Assembly (NCBI RefSeq): GCF_000585375.1
Contig: NZ_KK073874.1
Coordinates: forward strand, 8,467,913 to 8,531,912
Reading direction: 5' to 3'
Source: Cryptosporangium arvum DSM 44712
GTDB taxonomy: Bacteria > Actinomycetota > Actinomycetes > Mycobacteriales > Cryptosporangiaceae
Length of the DNA stretch: 64,000 bases
The first letter of the stretch is position 1. Every line of letters begins with the position of its first letter. This document shows, piece after piece, positions 39,616 through 49,835 of the stretch. Position numbers and translations under genes: made by a program. The notes under the pieces are model-generated. The model worked only from the letters and a program-made list of their open reading frames with translations. It was not told the origin of the DNA and searched no databases.

Positions 39616-41175
39616 TCAGTGGTAGAAGTGCCGGGTTCCGGTGAAGTAAAGCGCGATTCCGGCTTTCTGGGCCGCGGCGATGACCTCGTCGTCCCGGACA
39701 CTGCCACCGGGCTCGACGATGGCCTTGATACCGGCCTCGGTGAGCACCTCGAGCCCGTCCGCGAACGGGAAGAACGCGTCCGAGGCCGCGACCGAGCCGG
39801 TCGCCCGCTCCCCGGCCCGGGAGACGGCCAGGCGGGCGGAGTCGACCCGGTTCACCTGCCCCATGCCGACGCCGACCGTCGCGGTGTCGGCGGCGAGCAG
39901 GATCGCGTTGCTCTTCACGGCACGCACGGCCCGCCACGCGAACTGCAGATCGGCGAGCGTCGCGGCGTCCGCGGGCTCGCCGGTGACCAGCTTCCAGCCG
40001 CTCACGTCGTCGCCCGGGGCGTCCACGCCGTCCACGGTCTGCACCAGGCCGCCGCCGGAGACCTGCCGGAACTCGACCCCGCCGCGGGCACGCGCCGGCG
40101 CGGTCAACAACCGGATCGACGGCTTCTTCGACAGGATCTCGACCGCGCCGTCCTCGTAGGATGGCGCGACCACGACCTCGGTGAAGATCTCCGCGACCTG
40201 CTCCGCCATCGCCACGCTCACCGGCCGGTTCACGGCGATGACCCCACCGAACGCGCTCACCGGGTCGCACGCGTGGGCCTTGCGGTGCGCCTCGGCGATG
40301 TCGCCGGCCGACGCGATGCCGCACGGGTTCGCGTGCTTGATGATCGCCACCGTCGGCTCGGTGAAGTCGTAGGCCGCGCGGTAGGCCGCGTCGGCGTCGA
40401 CGTAGTTGTTGTAGGACATCGGCTTGCCGTGCAACTGCTCGGCCTGCGCGATGCCGGCGACGGCGTCGTGGTCGACGTAGAGCGCCGCGGCCTGGTGCGG
40501 GTTCTCGCCGTAGCGCAGCACCTCGGCGCGCTCGAGCGCGATGCCGGCGAACGCCGGCCAGGCGACGTCACCGGCCTCGTCGACCAGCTCGCGGGCGGTC
40601 CAACCGGCCACCGCGACGTCGTAGGCGGCGGTGTGGGCGAACGCGCGCGCGGCCAGCTGGCGACGCGTCGCCAGGTCGAATCCGCCGGCTTTCGCCGCTT
40701 CCAGCACCAGCGGGTACGCCCCGGGCTCGACCACGATCGCGACGTTCGCGTGGTTCTTCGCCGCCGCGCGGACCATCGAGGGGCCACCGATGTCGATCTG
40801 CTCGACGACCTCGTCGTGCCCGGCCCCCGACGCGACCGTCTCGCGGAACGGGTAGAGGTTGGAGATGACCAGCTCGAACGGAGCGATCTCGAGCTCGGCG
40901 AGCTGCTGCACGTGCGCCGGGTTGCGCAGGTCGGCCAGCAGACCGGCGTGGATGTGCGGGTGCAGCGTCTTGACCCGGCCGTCCAGCGTCTCCGGGAAGC
41001 CGGTGACCTCGGCGACCTGGGTGACCGCGACCCCGGCCGCGGCGATACGGGCCGCGGTCGAGCCGGTGGAGACGATCTCGACGCCGAGCTCGGCCAGACC
41101 GACGGCGAGCTCTTCGATCCCGGACTTGTCGTACACGCTGATCAACGCGCGCCGGATGGGCTTCCGGTCGGTCAC
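39616..41175 (-). CDS. purH: Bifunctional AICAR transformylase / IMP cyclohydrolase
   Basis: A 519-residue cytosolic enzyme performing the last two steps of IMP synthesis. The N-terminal MGS-like cyclohydrolase domain contains [15 protein letters not shown] and STGSTAARI. The C-terminal transformylase domain includes [15 protein letters not shown] (about 270), the KHANPCGIA motif with catalytic Lys and His (about 296-304), and [10 protein letters not shown] near the end. Length and order are standard. It follows purN by 61 bases and uses 10-formyl-THF, the FolD product. Confidence 0.96.
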   Translation of the reverse strand: MTDRKPIRRALISVYDKSGIEELAVGLAELGVEIVSTGSTAARIAAAGVAVTQVAEVTGFPETLDGRVKTLHPHIHAGLLADLRNPAHVQQLAELEIAPFELVISNLYPFRETVASGAGHDEVVEQIDIGGPSMVRAAAKNHANVAIVVEPGAYPLVLEAAKAGGFDLATRRQLAARAFAHTAAYDVAVAGWTARELVDEAGDVAWPAFAGIALERAEVLRYGENPHQAAALYVDHDAVAGIAQAEQLHGKPMSYNNYVDADAAYRAAYDFTEPTVAIIKHANPCGIASAGDIAEAHRKAHACDPVSAFGGVIAVNRPVSVAMAEQVAEIFTEVVVAPSYEDGAVEILSKKPSIRLLTAPARARGGVEFRQVSGGGLVQTVDGVDAPGDDVSGWKLVTGEPADAATLADLQFAWRAVRAVKSNAILLAADTATVGVGMGQVNRVDSARLAVSRAGERATGSVAASDAFFPFADGLEVLTEAGIKAIVEPGGSVRDDEVIAAAQKAGIALYFTGTRHFYH

Positions 41176-41236
41176 AGCAGCACCTCGCTACGCTCGGCGC
41201 CACCGTGACCGGCGGCGGACTGTGCTAGCTGCTGCG

Positions 41237-41842
41237 TCATGGGATCGAGACCTTCCTTCCAGTGACGGTCCAGCCCTCGCGGGCCAGCCGGCCGATCGAG
41301 TCGACGAGCATCTCCCGCTCGGCGACCTTGATGCGTTCGTGCAGCTGACCGACGTCGTCGGTGGTGAGCACCGGGACGACGCGCTGATCGATGATCGGGC
41401 CGGAGTCCACGCCGGCGTCGACGAAGAACAGCGTGCAGCCGGTGACCTTGACGCCGTACTCGAGCGCGTCGCGGGGGCCGTGCATGCCCGGGAACGAGGG
41501 CAGCAGGGCCGGGTGGCTGTTGACCATCCGGCCGCCGAAGCGCTCGAGGAAAGTGCGACCGACCAGCTTCATGAAGCCCGCCGAGACGACGAGGTCGGGC
41601 TCGTGGCCGGCGACCTCCGCGGTGAGCGCCGTGTCCCACGCGTCCCGGCTGCCGAACTCGCCGACCGGGAGCACGAACGTGGGTACGCCGACCTTCTCGG
41701 CACGGGTGAGGCCCTCGATGGCGGGCCGATCGGCCCCGACGGCGACGACGTCAGCGCCGTACGACGGATCCGCGGCGGCGTCCAACAACGCCTGCAGCGT
41801 GGTGCCTGACCCCGATACGAGGACCACGACTCGGGCGGTCAC
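41237..41842 (-). CDS. purN: Phosphoribosylglycinamide formyltransferase (PurN type)
   Basis: A 201-residue enzyme that transfers a formyl group from 10-formyl-THF to GAR. Motifs: VLVSGSGTTLQALLDA at the phosphate-binding N-terminus, a central VSAGFMKLVG, NSHPALLPSFPGMHG (active-site Asn and His near 110), and VDSGPIIDQRVVPV with the catalytic Asp. GTG 41842 is chosen because GAGGAG lies upstream and the longer frame is basic and unrelated. It lies between DUF6350 and purH, the usual actinobacterial order. Confidence 0.95.
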   Translation of the reverse strand: MTARVVVLVSGSGTTLQALLDAAADPSYGADVVAVGADRPAIEGLTRAEKVGVPTFVLPVGEFGSRDAWDTALTAEVAGHEPDLVVSAGFMKLVGRTFLERFGGRMVNSHPALLPSFPGMHGPRDALEYGVKVTGCTLFFVDAGVDSGPIIDQRVVPVLTTDDVGQLHERIKVAEREMLVDSIGRLAREGWTVTGRKVSIP

Positions 41843-42008
41843 GACGCTCCTCACCTCCGGCTGACGCCCCGAGCCTAACCCGTCGCCCGGTGCCGCCGGG
41901 CACCGCGCCCGCCGCCCCTCGCACCGGGTGTGAGTCGCCGCACGGCGCCTCCGTCGACGCCGGATGACGCGTCCGACGCGGCGGATCACCCTTCGCTAGC
42001 GCGGCGGA

Positions 42009-43403
42009 TCAACCTTCGCCGACGCGGCGGTGGGGCTGCGGGGCGGTGTCGGCGGTGGGCTCGGATTCGCGGGGCTCACGCGGGGGCGGGGCGGCCCGGT
42101 CGGCGGCGGCCGACCCGGAGAAGAGGCCGACCACGAGGCGGCGGGGGCCGGACGGCAGGCGGCCGGCCCACGGCGACGTGCCCGACCCGGGAGCGTCCGG
42201 GGACCAGCGGCGGGTGGCCGACCAGGCGGCCCAGGACGCCGCGGTGCGGGCGACGGTGGCGCCGACCAGCGCGGCCACCGCCACCTCGACGGCGAGCACG
42301 ATGCCGACGTGCCAGGGCGACGGGCCGAGTTCGGAGAGCCGCCCGTCGCCGAGCGGACCCCGGGACGCCGCCGCGGCCAGCGCGACGAGCACACCGGCCA
42401 CCGGCCCGGCGATCAACGCGCCGCCGAGCGCGATGCGCCAGCGCGGTAGAGCGGCGTCCTCCGTGCGGGTCGGACGGGCGGTGACGACACCCGCGAGCAA
42501 CCCGGCGATCAGCGGCGCGGCCAGCGTCAGGCTGACCATCCCGGACGCCGGCCCGGTCGGGACGGCCGCCAACAAGGGGAACGAGGGCAGCGGCGCGAGC
42601 TGCACGGTGCTGGCGTCCACCGCGGTGCCCGCACCGACCGCGAAGCCGGGCCCGACCAGGTAGGCGGTCGCCCAGACCGCCGCGGTCGGCGCGTAGAGGA
42701 CACACAGCGCGGTGATCGCGACCCCGCCCACCACGCCGGCGTGCAACGAGCCGAAGACGGCGCGGAACTCCTCGTGGGTGACCGCGATCTGCGCCCCGGC
42801 CGCGAGCACACCCGCGGTGAGCACGGCCGCGGCCGCGACACCACCGGCCGACGCACCGCGGCGGACGACGTCGGGCAGCCCGAACGCCATCGCCGCTCCG
42901 AGACCGATCGCCCTGGCCGCACCCCAGCCCGCGCCGAACCCGGCGACCAGGCCGGTGACGACCCCGGCCGAAGCCGGGTCCGCCCGGACCCCGGACGTGG
43001 CCCCGAGCAGCGCGGCGACCATGCCGAAGAACGCGTACGCGAGCCCGACCGCCACCGCGACCCGGATCACCCCGAGCCAGGACGCCGCTCCGGTGGCCAG
43101 CGCGCTGTTGCGCCCGGCCCGGTAGAGCTGGCGCAGCACCACGACGCTCAGCAGCAGGGGCGTCAGGCCGAACGGCCCGCTCGGCGTCTGCATCCGGACG
43201 CCGTGCGCCAGCAACCATCCGTCCGCGGCGAGCCGGAGCGCGTCACCCGCCGGCGCACCGGACCGGTTCTCCGCCACCCACACGACGAGCGCCACCGCGG
43301 CCATCGGCACCAGCACCACCAGAGCGGCCCAGCCGGCCGTGGTCACCGCCGCTGCGGGCAGGGCCACCCGGGCAGGCGATGAGGGAGGAGCGCCGGGGGA
43401 CAC
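42009..43403 (-). CDS. DUF6350 polytopic membrane protein
   Basis: A 464-residue protein with about ten or more hydrophobic helices, rich in Ala, Gly and Val. WLLAHGVRMQTPSGPFGLTPLLL near residue 70 and the final cytoplasmic Pro/Glu-rich tail match the DUF6350 family. It sits in the conserved actinobacterial position between sucD and purN. Similar proteins have been linked to cell envelope and division in mycobacteria, but I would not transfer that. GTG 43403 is preferred over an upstream start whose extra residues are not hydrophobic. Confidence 0.82.
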   Translation of the reverse strand: MSPGAPPSSPARVALPAAAVTTAGWAALVVLVPMAAVALVVWVAENRSGAPAGDALRLAADGWLLAHGVRMQTPSGPFGLTPLLLSVVVLRQLYRAGRNSALATGAASWLGVIRVAVAVGLAYAFFGMVAALLGATSGVRADPASAGVVTGLVAGFGAGWGAARAIGLGAAMAFGLPDVVRRGASAGGVAAAAVLTAGVLAAGAQIAVTHEEFRAVFGSLHAGVVGGVAITALCVLYAPTAAVWATAYLVGPGFAVGAGTAVDASTVQLAPLPSFPLLAAVPTGPASGMVSLTLAAPLIAGLLAGVVTARPTRTEDAALPRWRIALGGALIAGPVAGVLVALAAAASRGPLGDGRLSELGPSPWHVGIVLAVEVAVAALVGATVARTAASWAAWSATRRWSPDAPGSGTSPWAGRLPSGPRRLVVGLFSGSAAADRAAPPPREPRESEPTADTAPQPHRRVGEG

Positions 43404-43470
43404 CGCCTTACTGTGACAGGCGAGTACCAAGCGGCATGCGCCCATCCCCCGGCGTGTCGCCACGCACACG

Positions 43471-43508
43471 ACGGAGCCGGGCCCCGCTGCTGCGGGGCCC
43501 GGCTCCGT
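43471..43508 (-). terminator. Terminator after sucD
   Basis: A perfect 17-bp stem (43471-43487 with 43492-43508, ACGGAGCCGGGCCCCGC) with a 4-base loop lies 10 bases beyond the sucD stop. It should isolate sucCD from DUF6350. Confidence 0.88.
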
Positions 43509-43517
43509 ATTCCGACG

Positions 43518-44414
43518 TCAGGCGGTGACGATCTCGCGCATCAGGCGCGCGGTCTCGGACGGCGTCTTGCCGACCTTGACGCCGACGGCCTCGAGCGCTT
43601 CCTTCTTGGCCTGCGCGGTGCCGGCCGAGCCGGAGATGATCGCGCCGGCGTGACCCATCGTCTTGCCCTCGGGGGCGGTGAAGCCCGCGACGTACGCGAC
43701 GACCGGCTTCGTGACGTGCTCGGAGATGTAGGCCGCGGCCCGCTCCTCGGCGTCGCCACCGATCTCGCCGATCATCACGATCGCGGTCGTCTCCGGGTCG
43801 GCTTCGAAGGCCTCCAGGCAGTCGATGTGGGTGGTCCCGATGACCGGGTCACCGCCGATGCCCACCGCGGTGGAGAAACCGATGTCACGCAGCTCGTACA
43901 TCATCTGGTAGGTCAGCGTGCCCGACTTGCTGACCAGACCGATCCTGCCGGCCTTGGTGATGTCGGCCGGGATGATGCCCGCGTTCGACGCCCCGGGAGA
44001 GATCAGGCCCGGGCAGTTCGGGCCGATGATCCGGGTCTGGCCGCCCTCGGCGCGCTTCTTCTCCGCGTAGTCCCAGGCCCAGGTGGTGTCGTGCACCGGG
44101 ATGCCCTCGGTGATGACGACCGCGAGGCCGATGTTGGCGTCGACGGCCTCGATGATCGCGGCCTTCGCACCCGCCGGCGGCACGAAGATGACGCTGACGT
44201 CGGCGCCGGTCTCCTTGATCGCCTCCGCGACGCTGCCGAACACCGGTACGGACACGTCGTCCTCGAAGTCGACCGACGTGCCGGCCTTCTTCGGGTTGAC
44301 CCCGCCCACGATCTGGGTGCCCGAGCGGAGCATGCGCTGCGTGTGCTTGCGCCCCTCCGACCCGGTCATGCCCTGGACGATGACCTTGCTCTTCTCGGTC
44401 AGGAAGATCGACAT
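43518..44414 (-). CDS. sucD: Succinyl-CoA synthetase alpha subunit (ADP/GDP-forming)
   Basis: A 298-residue subunit. The N-terminal CoA-binding Rossmann fold carries [22 protein letters not shown] follows, then [14 protein letters not shown] near 120. The phosphorylated His lies in [17 protein letters not shown] near residue 245. It forms the enzyme with SucC, making succinate, CoA and ATP (or GTP) in the TCA cycle. GGAGAG precedes ATG 44414. It follows sucC by 13 bases. Confidence 0.97.
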   Translation of the reverse strand: MSIFLTEKSKVIVQGMTGSEGRKHTQRMLRSGTQIVGGVNPKKAGTSVDFEDDVSVPVFGSVAEAIKETGADVSVIFVPPAGAKAAIIEAVDANIGLAVVITEGIPVHDTTWAWDYAEKKRAEGGQTRIIGPNCPGLISPGASNAGIIPADITKAGRIGLVSKSGTLTYQMMYELRDIGFSTAVGIGGDPVIGTTHIDCLEAFEADPETTAIVMIGEIGGDAEERAAAYISEHVTKPVVAYVAGFTAPEGKTMGHAGAIISGSAGTAQAKKEALEAVGVKVGKTPSETARLMREIVTA

Positions 44415-44427
44415 CTCTCCGGGTCCC

Positions 44428-45600
44428 TTACTTCGCAGCCAGCTCGGCGGCGCGACGGGCGGCGCCATCCATCGTGTCCACCTGCTCGACCAGCGGGTGG
44501 TTCGCGTCGGTGAGGATCTGCCGACCGAGCTCGGCGTTGTTGCCGTCCAGGCGGACGACAAGCGGCTTGCTGACCTCGTCACCGCGCTCGGCGAGCAGCT
44601 TGAGCGCCTGCACGATGCCGTTGGCGACCGCGTCGCAGGCGGTGATGCCGCCGAAGACGTTGACGAAGACACTCTTGACCGACGGGTCGGAGAGGATGAT
44701 CTCCAGCCCGTTCGCCATCACCTCGGCGGAGGCGCCGCCACCGATGTCGAGGAAGTTGGCCGGCTTCTTGCCGCCGAACTCCTCACCGGCGTAGGCGACG
44801 ACGTCGAGCGTCGACATGACCAGGCCCGCGCCGTTGCCGATGATGCCGACCTCGCCGTCGAGCTTGACGTAGTTGAGGTTCTTGGCCTTGGCCGCCTGCT
44901 CCAGCGGGTCGACCGCGGAGACGTCCTCGAGCTCGTCGTGGCCGGGCTGCCGGAAACCGGCGTTGCCGTCGAACGTGACCTTGCCGTCGAGCGCGATGAT
45001 CCGGCCACCCGGGGCCTTGACCAGCGGGTTCACCTCGACGAGCGTCGCGTCCTCGCCCACGAAGACGTCCCAGAGCGCGACGACGGCCTTGGCCGCCTCG
45101 TCGAGCGTGTCCTCGGGGAACTTGCCGGCGACCAGGATCTCGCGGGCCTTCGCCTCGTCGATACCGTCGACGGCGCTGACCGGGATCTTCGCGAGCGCGT
45201 CGGGGTTCTCGACCGCGACCTGCTCGATCTCGACGCCACCCTCCCGGCTGGCCATCGCGAGGAACGTGCGGTTCGCGCGGTCGAGCAGGAAGGAGAAGTA
45301 GTACTCCTCCTCGATGTCGCTCGCCTCGGCGACGAGCACCCGGTGGGCGATGTGGCCCTTGATGTCCATGCCCAGGATGTCGGTGGCGCGGGCCTCGGCC
45401 TCGTCCGGGTTCTCGGCGAGCTTGACGCCGCCGGCCTTGCCGCGACCGCCGACCTTCACCTGCGCCTTGACGACCACCTGCTTGCCGACCTTCTCGGCAA
45501 TGCTGCGCGCCTCGGCCGGGGTGTCGGCCACCGAGCCGGCCAGCACGGGTACCCCGTGCTTGGCGAAGATGTCCCTCGCCTGATATTCGAACAGGTCCAC
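44428..45600 (-). CDS. sucC: Succinyl-CoA synthetase beta subunit
   Basis: A 390-residue ATP-grasp subunit beginning at GTG 45600 with the conserved [36 protein letters not shown] (about 44-60), [17 protein letters not shown] (about 195-210), [14 protein letters not shown] and a [11 protein letters not shown] segment follow in the usual order. It activates succinate with the alpha subunit. The longer open frame upstream of 45600 is Arg-rich and not homologous. It leads the two-gene sucCD unit. Confidence 0.96.
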   Translation of the reverse strand: MDLFEYQARDIFAKHGVPVLAGSVADTPAEARSIAEKVGKQVVVKAQVKVGGRGKAGGVKLAENPDEAEARATDILGMDIKGHIAHRVLVAEASDIEEEYYFSFLLDRANRTFLAMASREGGVEIEQVAVENPDALAKIPVSAVDGIDEAKAREILVAGKFPEDTLDEAAKAVVALWDVFVGEDATLVEVNPLVKAPGGRIIALDGKVTFDGNAGFRQPGHDELEDVSAVDPLEQAAKAKNLNYVKLDGEVGIIGNGAGLVMSTLDVVAYAGEEFGGKKPANFLDIGGGASAEVMANGLEIILSDPSVKSVFVNVFGGITACDAVANGIVQALKLLAERGDEVSKPLVVRLDGNNAELGRQILTDANHPLVEQVDTMDGAARRAAELAAK

Positions 45601-46486
45601 TGCCGCGTCCGTCCTCGCTCGTTTCGACGCGGGTCGAAGCCGCCGCTCGGCCCGCTGTCGCTGCCTCGTCGCATGGTGCCGGAGGAGCATCCGTCGTCGC
45701 GGGCGGCCAGGCCTGTCGGGCTGGTGGGCGCGACGATGACGGGTATCCGACACCTCTTGCGGCAGGTTATCGGGGCCGACACGGGCCGTGCGTGTCCACG
45801 CCGGTGTGTTACCTCACAAGCACGACGATACGAACATCACGTGTCCGGTCGGACACCGGGATGACACCAGGTCACAGGCGCATCACCGCCCTCTCCCGCC
45901 CCGGATGTGACATCCGCCCCCGTGGCCCCGTTACTGCGGGCGCGGCCACGCGTTGTTCACTGCGACCGCCTACCGGCCACGGTTGGCGGGCGGTCGGGGT
46001 CGGGCGTTCGAGGGGTGCGCCCGACCCCTCCGCTCGATCTCACCCTCCGTAAGCGTGAGCAGGTCCCACCTGGGCCGCCGGACGCCGCTCGGCCGTTCGG
46101 GGGATCAGCCTTACCCAACCCGCTACGTGTGACCCAGACCGTCTTTAGGTAGGTTTAAGACTTCGATTCTCGTCCGATACAAGTGAGTATCGCCCGAATC
46201 GACCCGATGTACAGAAGAGCACCAGCGAAACTCGCGATAACGAATGGTGCGCTTTCGACTACCGGTAGCGCTGATTTTTCGGTGCGCAAAAGGGATTTGA
46301 CGGCGGGAAAGCCACCAGTTCCTCGGTCGTTCTTGCTCCGGCCGCCCATGGCTGGCATCGTGACGCCTTGTGTCGGAAACCGGTCTGCCGTTTCCGACCG
46401 ACTCCGGACTCGATCCGAATGTGAACGCACTCGCGTCGGCACACGTGGATCGAACAGGGAGCAGGTAGGCCGTCGAAAGGCAGTTA
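45601..46486. promoter_or_regulatory. Divergent intergenic region between sucC and the M23 peptidase gene
   Basis: About 890 bases with no supported gene. It contains two palindromes that could be operators for sucCD, GTGTCCGGTCGGACAC at 45841-45856 and GGATGTGACATCC at 45902-45914. The part from 46140 to 46480 is less G/C-rich. A minus-strand frame ending at 46155 could encode a 67-residue peptide with one hydrophobic stretch, but its third-position bias is weak and I do not call it. Confidence 0.4.
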
Positions 46487-47200
46487 GTGCAAGAGAGCGG
46501 GAATGTCCGGCACGTCGGACGCCATCGCGCACCGACAGCACCACGCGCCGGATACGCCATGGCCGTCACGACCGCAGTGGTTGGCGTCAGCGTCGCCGCC
46601 CTGGCGGTCGGCTCGGCACTCCCAGCCGCCGACACCGCGTCCGCCTCCGCGGCTCTCGGCCAGCAGGTCGACGCGAGCAAGCTCTCGTCCCAGTCGAGCG
46701 ATGCCGGCAACACCACCCAGAAAGAAGTCCGCAGCGGCGATTCGCGCGCCTCGCGATCACTCAAGCGCAGCGGCGTCGGTGAGCCGGAACAGCTCCCGGT
46801 CTGGATCAAGCCGGCCAGCGGGCCGCTCAGCTCGCTCTACGCCGCCCGCTGGGGCACGTTCCACTACGGCATCGACTTCGCGGCCGCGTACGGCTCCACC
46901 GTTAAGGCGGCCAGTGCGGGCACCGTGATCCGCGCGGGTTGGTACGGCGGGTACGGCCAGATCGTCATCATCGATCACGGCGACGGGGTGACGACCCGGT
47001 ACGGGCACAACTCGGAGCTGCTCGTCTCGGTGGGAGACCACGTCGAGGCCGGCGACGGGATCGCCAAGGTGGGCAGCACCGGCCAATCAACCGGGCCGCA
47101 CTGCCACTTCGAGGTGCGCATCGACGACGTGCCGGAGGACCCCCTCGGCTGGCTCGAGGACCACGACGTCTCGGTGACGGGCGTCAACACCGGCCTCTGA
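46487..47200 (+). CDS. M23-family peptidoglycan metallopeptidase
   Basis: A 237-residue exported protein. After about 20 basic residues comes a hydrophobic signal or anchor (MAVTTAVVGVSVAALAVGSA), a Ser/Ala-rich linker, then the LytM domain (about 110-220). The zinc motifs are HYGIDFAA (HxxxD), RYGH and GPHCHFEVR (HxH). It probably cleaves peptide cross-bridges of peptidoglycan outside the cell. GTG 46487 has AAAGG six bases upstream. The in-frame ATG 46558 would keep only the signal peptide. Confidence 0.9.
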   Translation: MQESGNVRHVGRHRAPTAPRAGYAMAVTTAVVGVSVAALAVGSALPAADTASASAALGQQVDASKLSSQSSDAGNTTQKEVRSGDSRASRSLKRSGVGEPEQLPVWIKPASGPLSSLYAARWGTFHYGIDFAAAYGSTVKAASAGTVIRAGWYGGYGQIVIIDHGDGVTTRYGHNSELLVSVGDHVEAGDGIAKVGSTGQSTGPHCHFEVRIDDVPEDPLGWLEDHDVSVTGVNTGL

Positions 47201-47365
47201 GAAGCCGGGACGATACGCCTCCAGCACGACCCGGCCGGAGGACGGCCGCGCCGAAGCCGCCGAACGAACCGTCGGCCCCGCGCAGTACCGCGCCCGACGA
47301 ACCATCACGACCGCGCCACTCGTGGTCTCGCTCATCCCCGCACCACCCTCACCCGTTCGACTCAT
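47087..47365 (-). CDS. Candidate small SOS-controlled open frame (doubtful)
   Basis: A 92-codon frame whose ATG (47363-47365) lies 3 bases beyond a perfect LexA-type palindrome, or from a second ATG at 47335 with GGGG just before it. The first 55 codons (to 47200) are intergenic with moderately high third-position G/C. The remainder is antisense to the end of the M23 gene. I recognise no domain in MSETTSGAVVMVRRARY or later. It is listed only because it is the one frame correctly placed to be controlled by that palindrome. Confidence 0.2.
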   Translation of the reverse strand: MSRTGEGGAGMSETTSGAVVMVRRARYCAGPTVRSAASARPSSGRVVLEAYRPGFSEAGVDARHRDVVVLEPAEGVLRHVVDAHLEVAVRPG

Positions 47366-47368
47366 CGT

Positions 47369-47384
47369 TCGAACATATGTTCGA
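47369..47384. promoter_or_regulatory. LexA-type SOS box
   Basis: TCGAACATATGTTCGA is a perfect 16-base palindrome that fits the actinobacterial LexA site (CGAAC, four bases, GTTCG). On the minus strand TAGAAT, a plausible -10 element, abuts it at 47385-47390, so a bound repressor would block initiation there. The site is in a 289-base gap between the ends of two convergent genes, M23 and pcrA. Confidence 0.72.
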
Positions 47385-47489
47385 TTCTATCGGTAGAACG
47401 ACCGTATAGCCAGCCGTTCGGTGGATCAGTTTGCGCCTGCGGACCACATCGGACTGTGGACCACTTCGGACTGTTGTGACGGACGCGCT

Positions 47490-49835
47490 CTAGAGCTTCT
47501 CGAGCGGTGCGTAGCGAAGAAGGAACCAGCGGGCCTTGCCGTCTCCGAAGTCGACGGCCGCCTGAGCCCGATCGCCGTCGCCGCGCTTCTCCACGACGCG
47601 CCCCAGCCCGTGCGCGTCGTGGGTGACCCGATCGCCGACCTCCAGCGAGATCGCCGGGCGGTTGCCCGCTCCGGCCGCCCGGGACGCGGGGCGCGCAGCC
47701 GCCGCGTACTGCTGGGCGAGCCGCTCCTGCGCCGACCCGGTGCCGCTCCACTTGGAGAGCGTCTCCTTCGGCGCCGGAGCCTGACGCTCCCAGCTGAGCA
47801 ACCCGGTGGGCACCTCGTCGAGGAAGCGCGACGGCGGGTTGTACTGGGGCTGGCCCCAGGCGCTCCGCGTGATCGCTCGCGACAGGTACAGCCGCTCCCG
47901 CGCCCGCGTGATGCCGACGTACGCCAACCGGCGCTCCTCCTCCAGCTCCTTGGGGTCGCCGAGCGACCGCAGGTGCGGGAAGACGCCATCTTCCAGACCG
48001 GTCAGGAACACGACCGGGAACTCCAGGCCCTTCGCGGTGTGCAGTGTCATCAGCGTGACCTGGCCCTGCTGGGCGGCCTGGTCGGCGCCCTCGGCGTCGT
48101 CGGGGGCCGGCGGGATGCTGTCGGCGTCGGCGACCAGCGCGACCTGCTCGAGGAACTCGACGAGCCCGGCCTCGGTCTCGGCCGCGGCGGCCCGCTCCTC
48201 GAACTCGCGGGCGACGCTCACCAGCTCCTGCAGGTTCTCGACCCGCCCCTCGTCCTGCGGGTCGGTGCTCTCCTCCAACTCGGCCAGGTAGCCCGTGCGC
48301 GAGAGCACCTCCTCCAGGACGATGCTCGGCGGCTCGGTCTCGGCCAGCTGGCGCAGCCCGGCCATCAGCGCGGTGAACTCGCCGATCTGTTTGACCGCGC
48401 GGCTGCCGATTCCCGGGGCCTCCCCCGCGCGTTCCAGCGCCGCGCCGAAGCCGATGCGCTCCCGCGAGGACAGCGCCTCGACGCAGGCCTCGGCCCGGTC
48501 CCCGATGCCGCGCCGGGGTGTGTTCAGAATCCTCCGGACGCTCACGGTGTCGTCGGGGTTCGCGATCGCACGCAGGTAACCGAGCGCGTCACGCACCTCT
48601 TTGCGCTCGTAGAACCGCACGCCACCGACGACCTTGTAGGGCAGGCCGACCCGGATGAAGATCTCCTCGAACACCCGGGACTGGGCGTTCGTGCGGTAGA
48701 ACACCGCGACCTCGCCCGGCTTGTTGGTGCCCGAGTCGGTGAGCCGATCGACCTCGGCGGCGACCCAGGCCGCCTCGTCGTGCTCGTTGTCGGCCACGTA
48801 CGCGGTGAGCGGAGCCCCGTCGCCGGCCTGCGACCACAGGTTCTTCGGCCGCCGGTCGGGGTTGCGGGAGATCACCGCGTTGGCGGCGTTGAGGATCGTC
48901 TGCGTCGAGCGGTAGTTCTGTTCGAGCAGGATCGTGGTGGCCTGCGGGTAGTCGCGCTCGAACTCGAGGATGTTGCGGATGCTGGCGCCGCGGAACGCGT
49001 AGATCGACTGGTCGGCGTCACCGACGACGCACAGCTCGCCCGGCGGCGGCTCGCCCTCGGCGTCGGTGCCGACGATCTCCCGGACCAGCGCGTACTGGGC
49101 GTGGTTGGTGTCCTGGTACTCGTCGACCATCACGTGGCGGAAACGCCGGCGGTAGTGCTCGGCCACGGCCGGGAACGCCCGGAGGAGGTTGACCGTGGTC
49201 ATGATGATGTCGTCGAAGTCGAGCGCCTGGGCCTCGCGCAGCCGCCGCTGGTAGAGCGTGTACGCCTCGGCCAGCATGCGCTCGGCCGTTCCGGACGCCC
49301 GGGAGGAGAACTCCTCCTCGTCGACCAGTTCGTTCTTGAGGTTGCTGACCTGGGCCAGCAGCGAGCGGGCCGGGTACCGCTTGGGGTCCAGGTCGAGCTC
49401 GCGGGCGACGAGCGTCATCAGGCGCCGGGAGTCGTCGGCGTCGTAGATCGAGAACTGCGACTTGAGCCCCGCGGTCTTCGCCTCGGCCCGCAGGATGCGG
49501 ATGCAGGCGGAGTGGAACGTGGACACCCACATCGACCGCGCGCGGTTGCCGATGAGCTCGGTGACCCGCTCCTTCATCTCCCCGGCGGCCTTGTTGGTGA
49601 ACGTGATCGCGAGGATCTCGCCGGGCTGGGCGCCGCGCTTCGCGAGGATCCACGCGACCCGATGGGTGAGCACCCTGGTCTTTCCGGAGCCGGCGCCGGC
49701 GACGATCAGCAGTGGCGTGCCCTCGTGGACCACGGCCGCCCGCTGCTGGTCGTTGAGCCCCTCGAGCAGCGCGGACGGGTCGACCTTGAGGTTGACGGGC
49801 CGACGGGCGTTGGGGATGTCGAAGAGGGTGCTCAT
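47490..49835 (-). CDS. pcrA: UvrD/PcrA-type superfamily 1 DNA helicase
   Basis: A 781-residue ATP-dependent 3'-5' helicase acting in DNA repair and replication restart. Motifs in order: the QxxA region LNDQQRAAV, Walker A VAGAGSGKT near residue 46, motif II VDEYQDTN near 240, motif III GDADQSIYAFRGA, motif IV EQNYRSTQTIL, LMTLHTAKGLEF (motif V) and VGITRARERLYL (motif VI). The C-terminal 50 residues form a Tudor-like fold (DAHGLGRVVEKRGDG). The stop is 286 bases from the convergent M23 gene. Its own upstream region has no LexA box. Confidence 0.96.
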   Translation of the reverse strand: MSTLFDIPNARRPVNLKVDPSALLEGLNDQQRAAVVHEGTPLLIVAGAGSGKTRVLTHRVAWILAKRGAQPGEILAITFTNKAAGEMKERVTELIGNRARSMWVSTFHSACIRILRAEAKTAGLKSQFSIYDADDSRRLMTLVARELDLDPKRYPARSLLAQVSNLKNELVDEEEFSSRASGTAERMLAEAYTLYQRRLREAQALDFDDIIMTTVNLLRAFPAVAEHYRRRFRHVMVDEYQDTNHAQYALVREIVGTDAEGEPPPGELCVVGDADQSIYAFRGASIRNILEFERDYPQATTILLEQNYRSTQTILNAANAVISRNPDRRPKNLWSQAGDGAPLTAYVADNEHDEAAWVAAEVDRLTDSGTNKPGEVAVFYRTNAQSRVFEEIFIRVGLPYKVVGGVRFYERKEVRDALGYLRAIANPDDTVSVRRILNTPRRGIGDRAEACVEALSSRERIGFGAALERAGEAPGIGSRAVKQIGEFTALMAGLRQLAETEPPSIVLEEVLSRTGYLAELEESTDPQDEGRVENLQELVSVAREFEERAAAAETEAGLVEFLEQVALVADADSIPPAPDDAEGADQAAQQGQVTLMTLHTAKGLEFPVVFLTGLEDGVFPHLRSLGDPKELEEERRLAYVGITRARERLYLSRAITRSAWGQPQYNPPSRFLDEVPTGLLSWERQAPAPKETLSKWSGTGSAQERLAQQYAAAARPASRAAGAGNRPAISLEVGDRVTHDAHGLGRVVEKRGDGDRAQAAVDFGDGKARWFLLRYAPLEKL

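Noticed and set aside
46155-46355. Possible 67-residue membrane peptide on the minus strand upstream of the M23 gene
   Set aside because: One hydrophobic stretch is visible, but third-position composition is weak and no ribosome site is convincing. Kept only as a remark in the intergenic entry.
46140-46486. Possible cyclic-di-AMP riboswitch before the M23 peptidase gene
   Set aside because: Cell-wall hydrolase genes often carry one in actinobacteria, so I looked, but the conserved core of that riboswitch is not recognisable in this leader.
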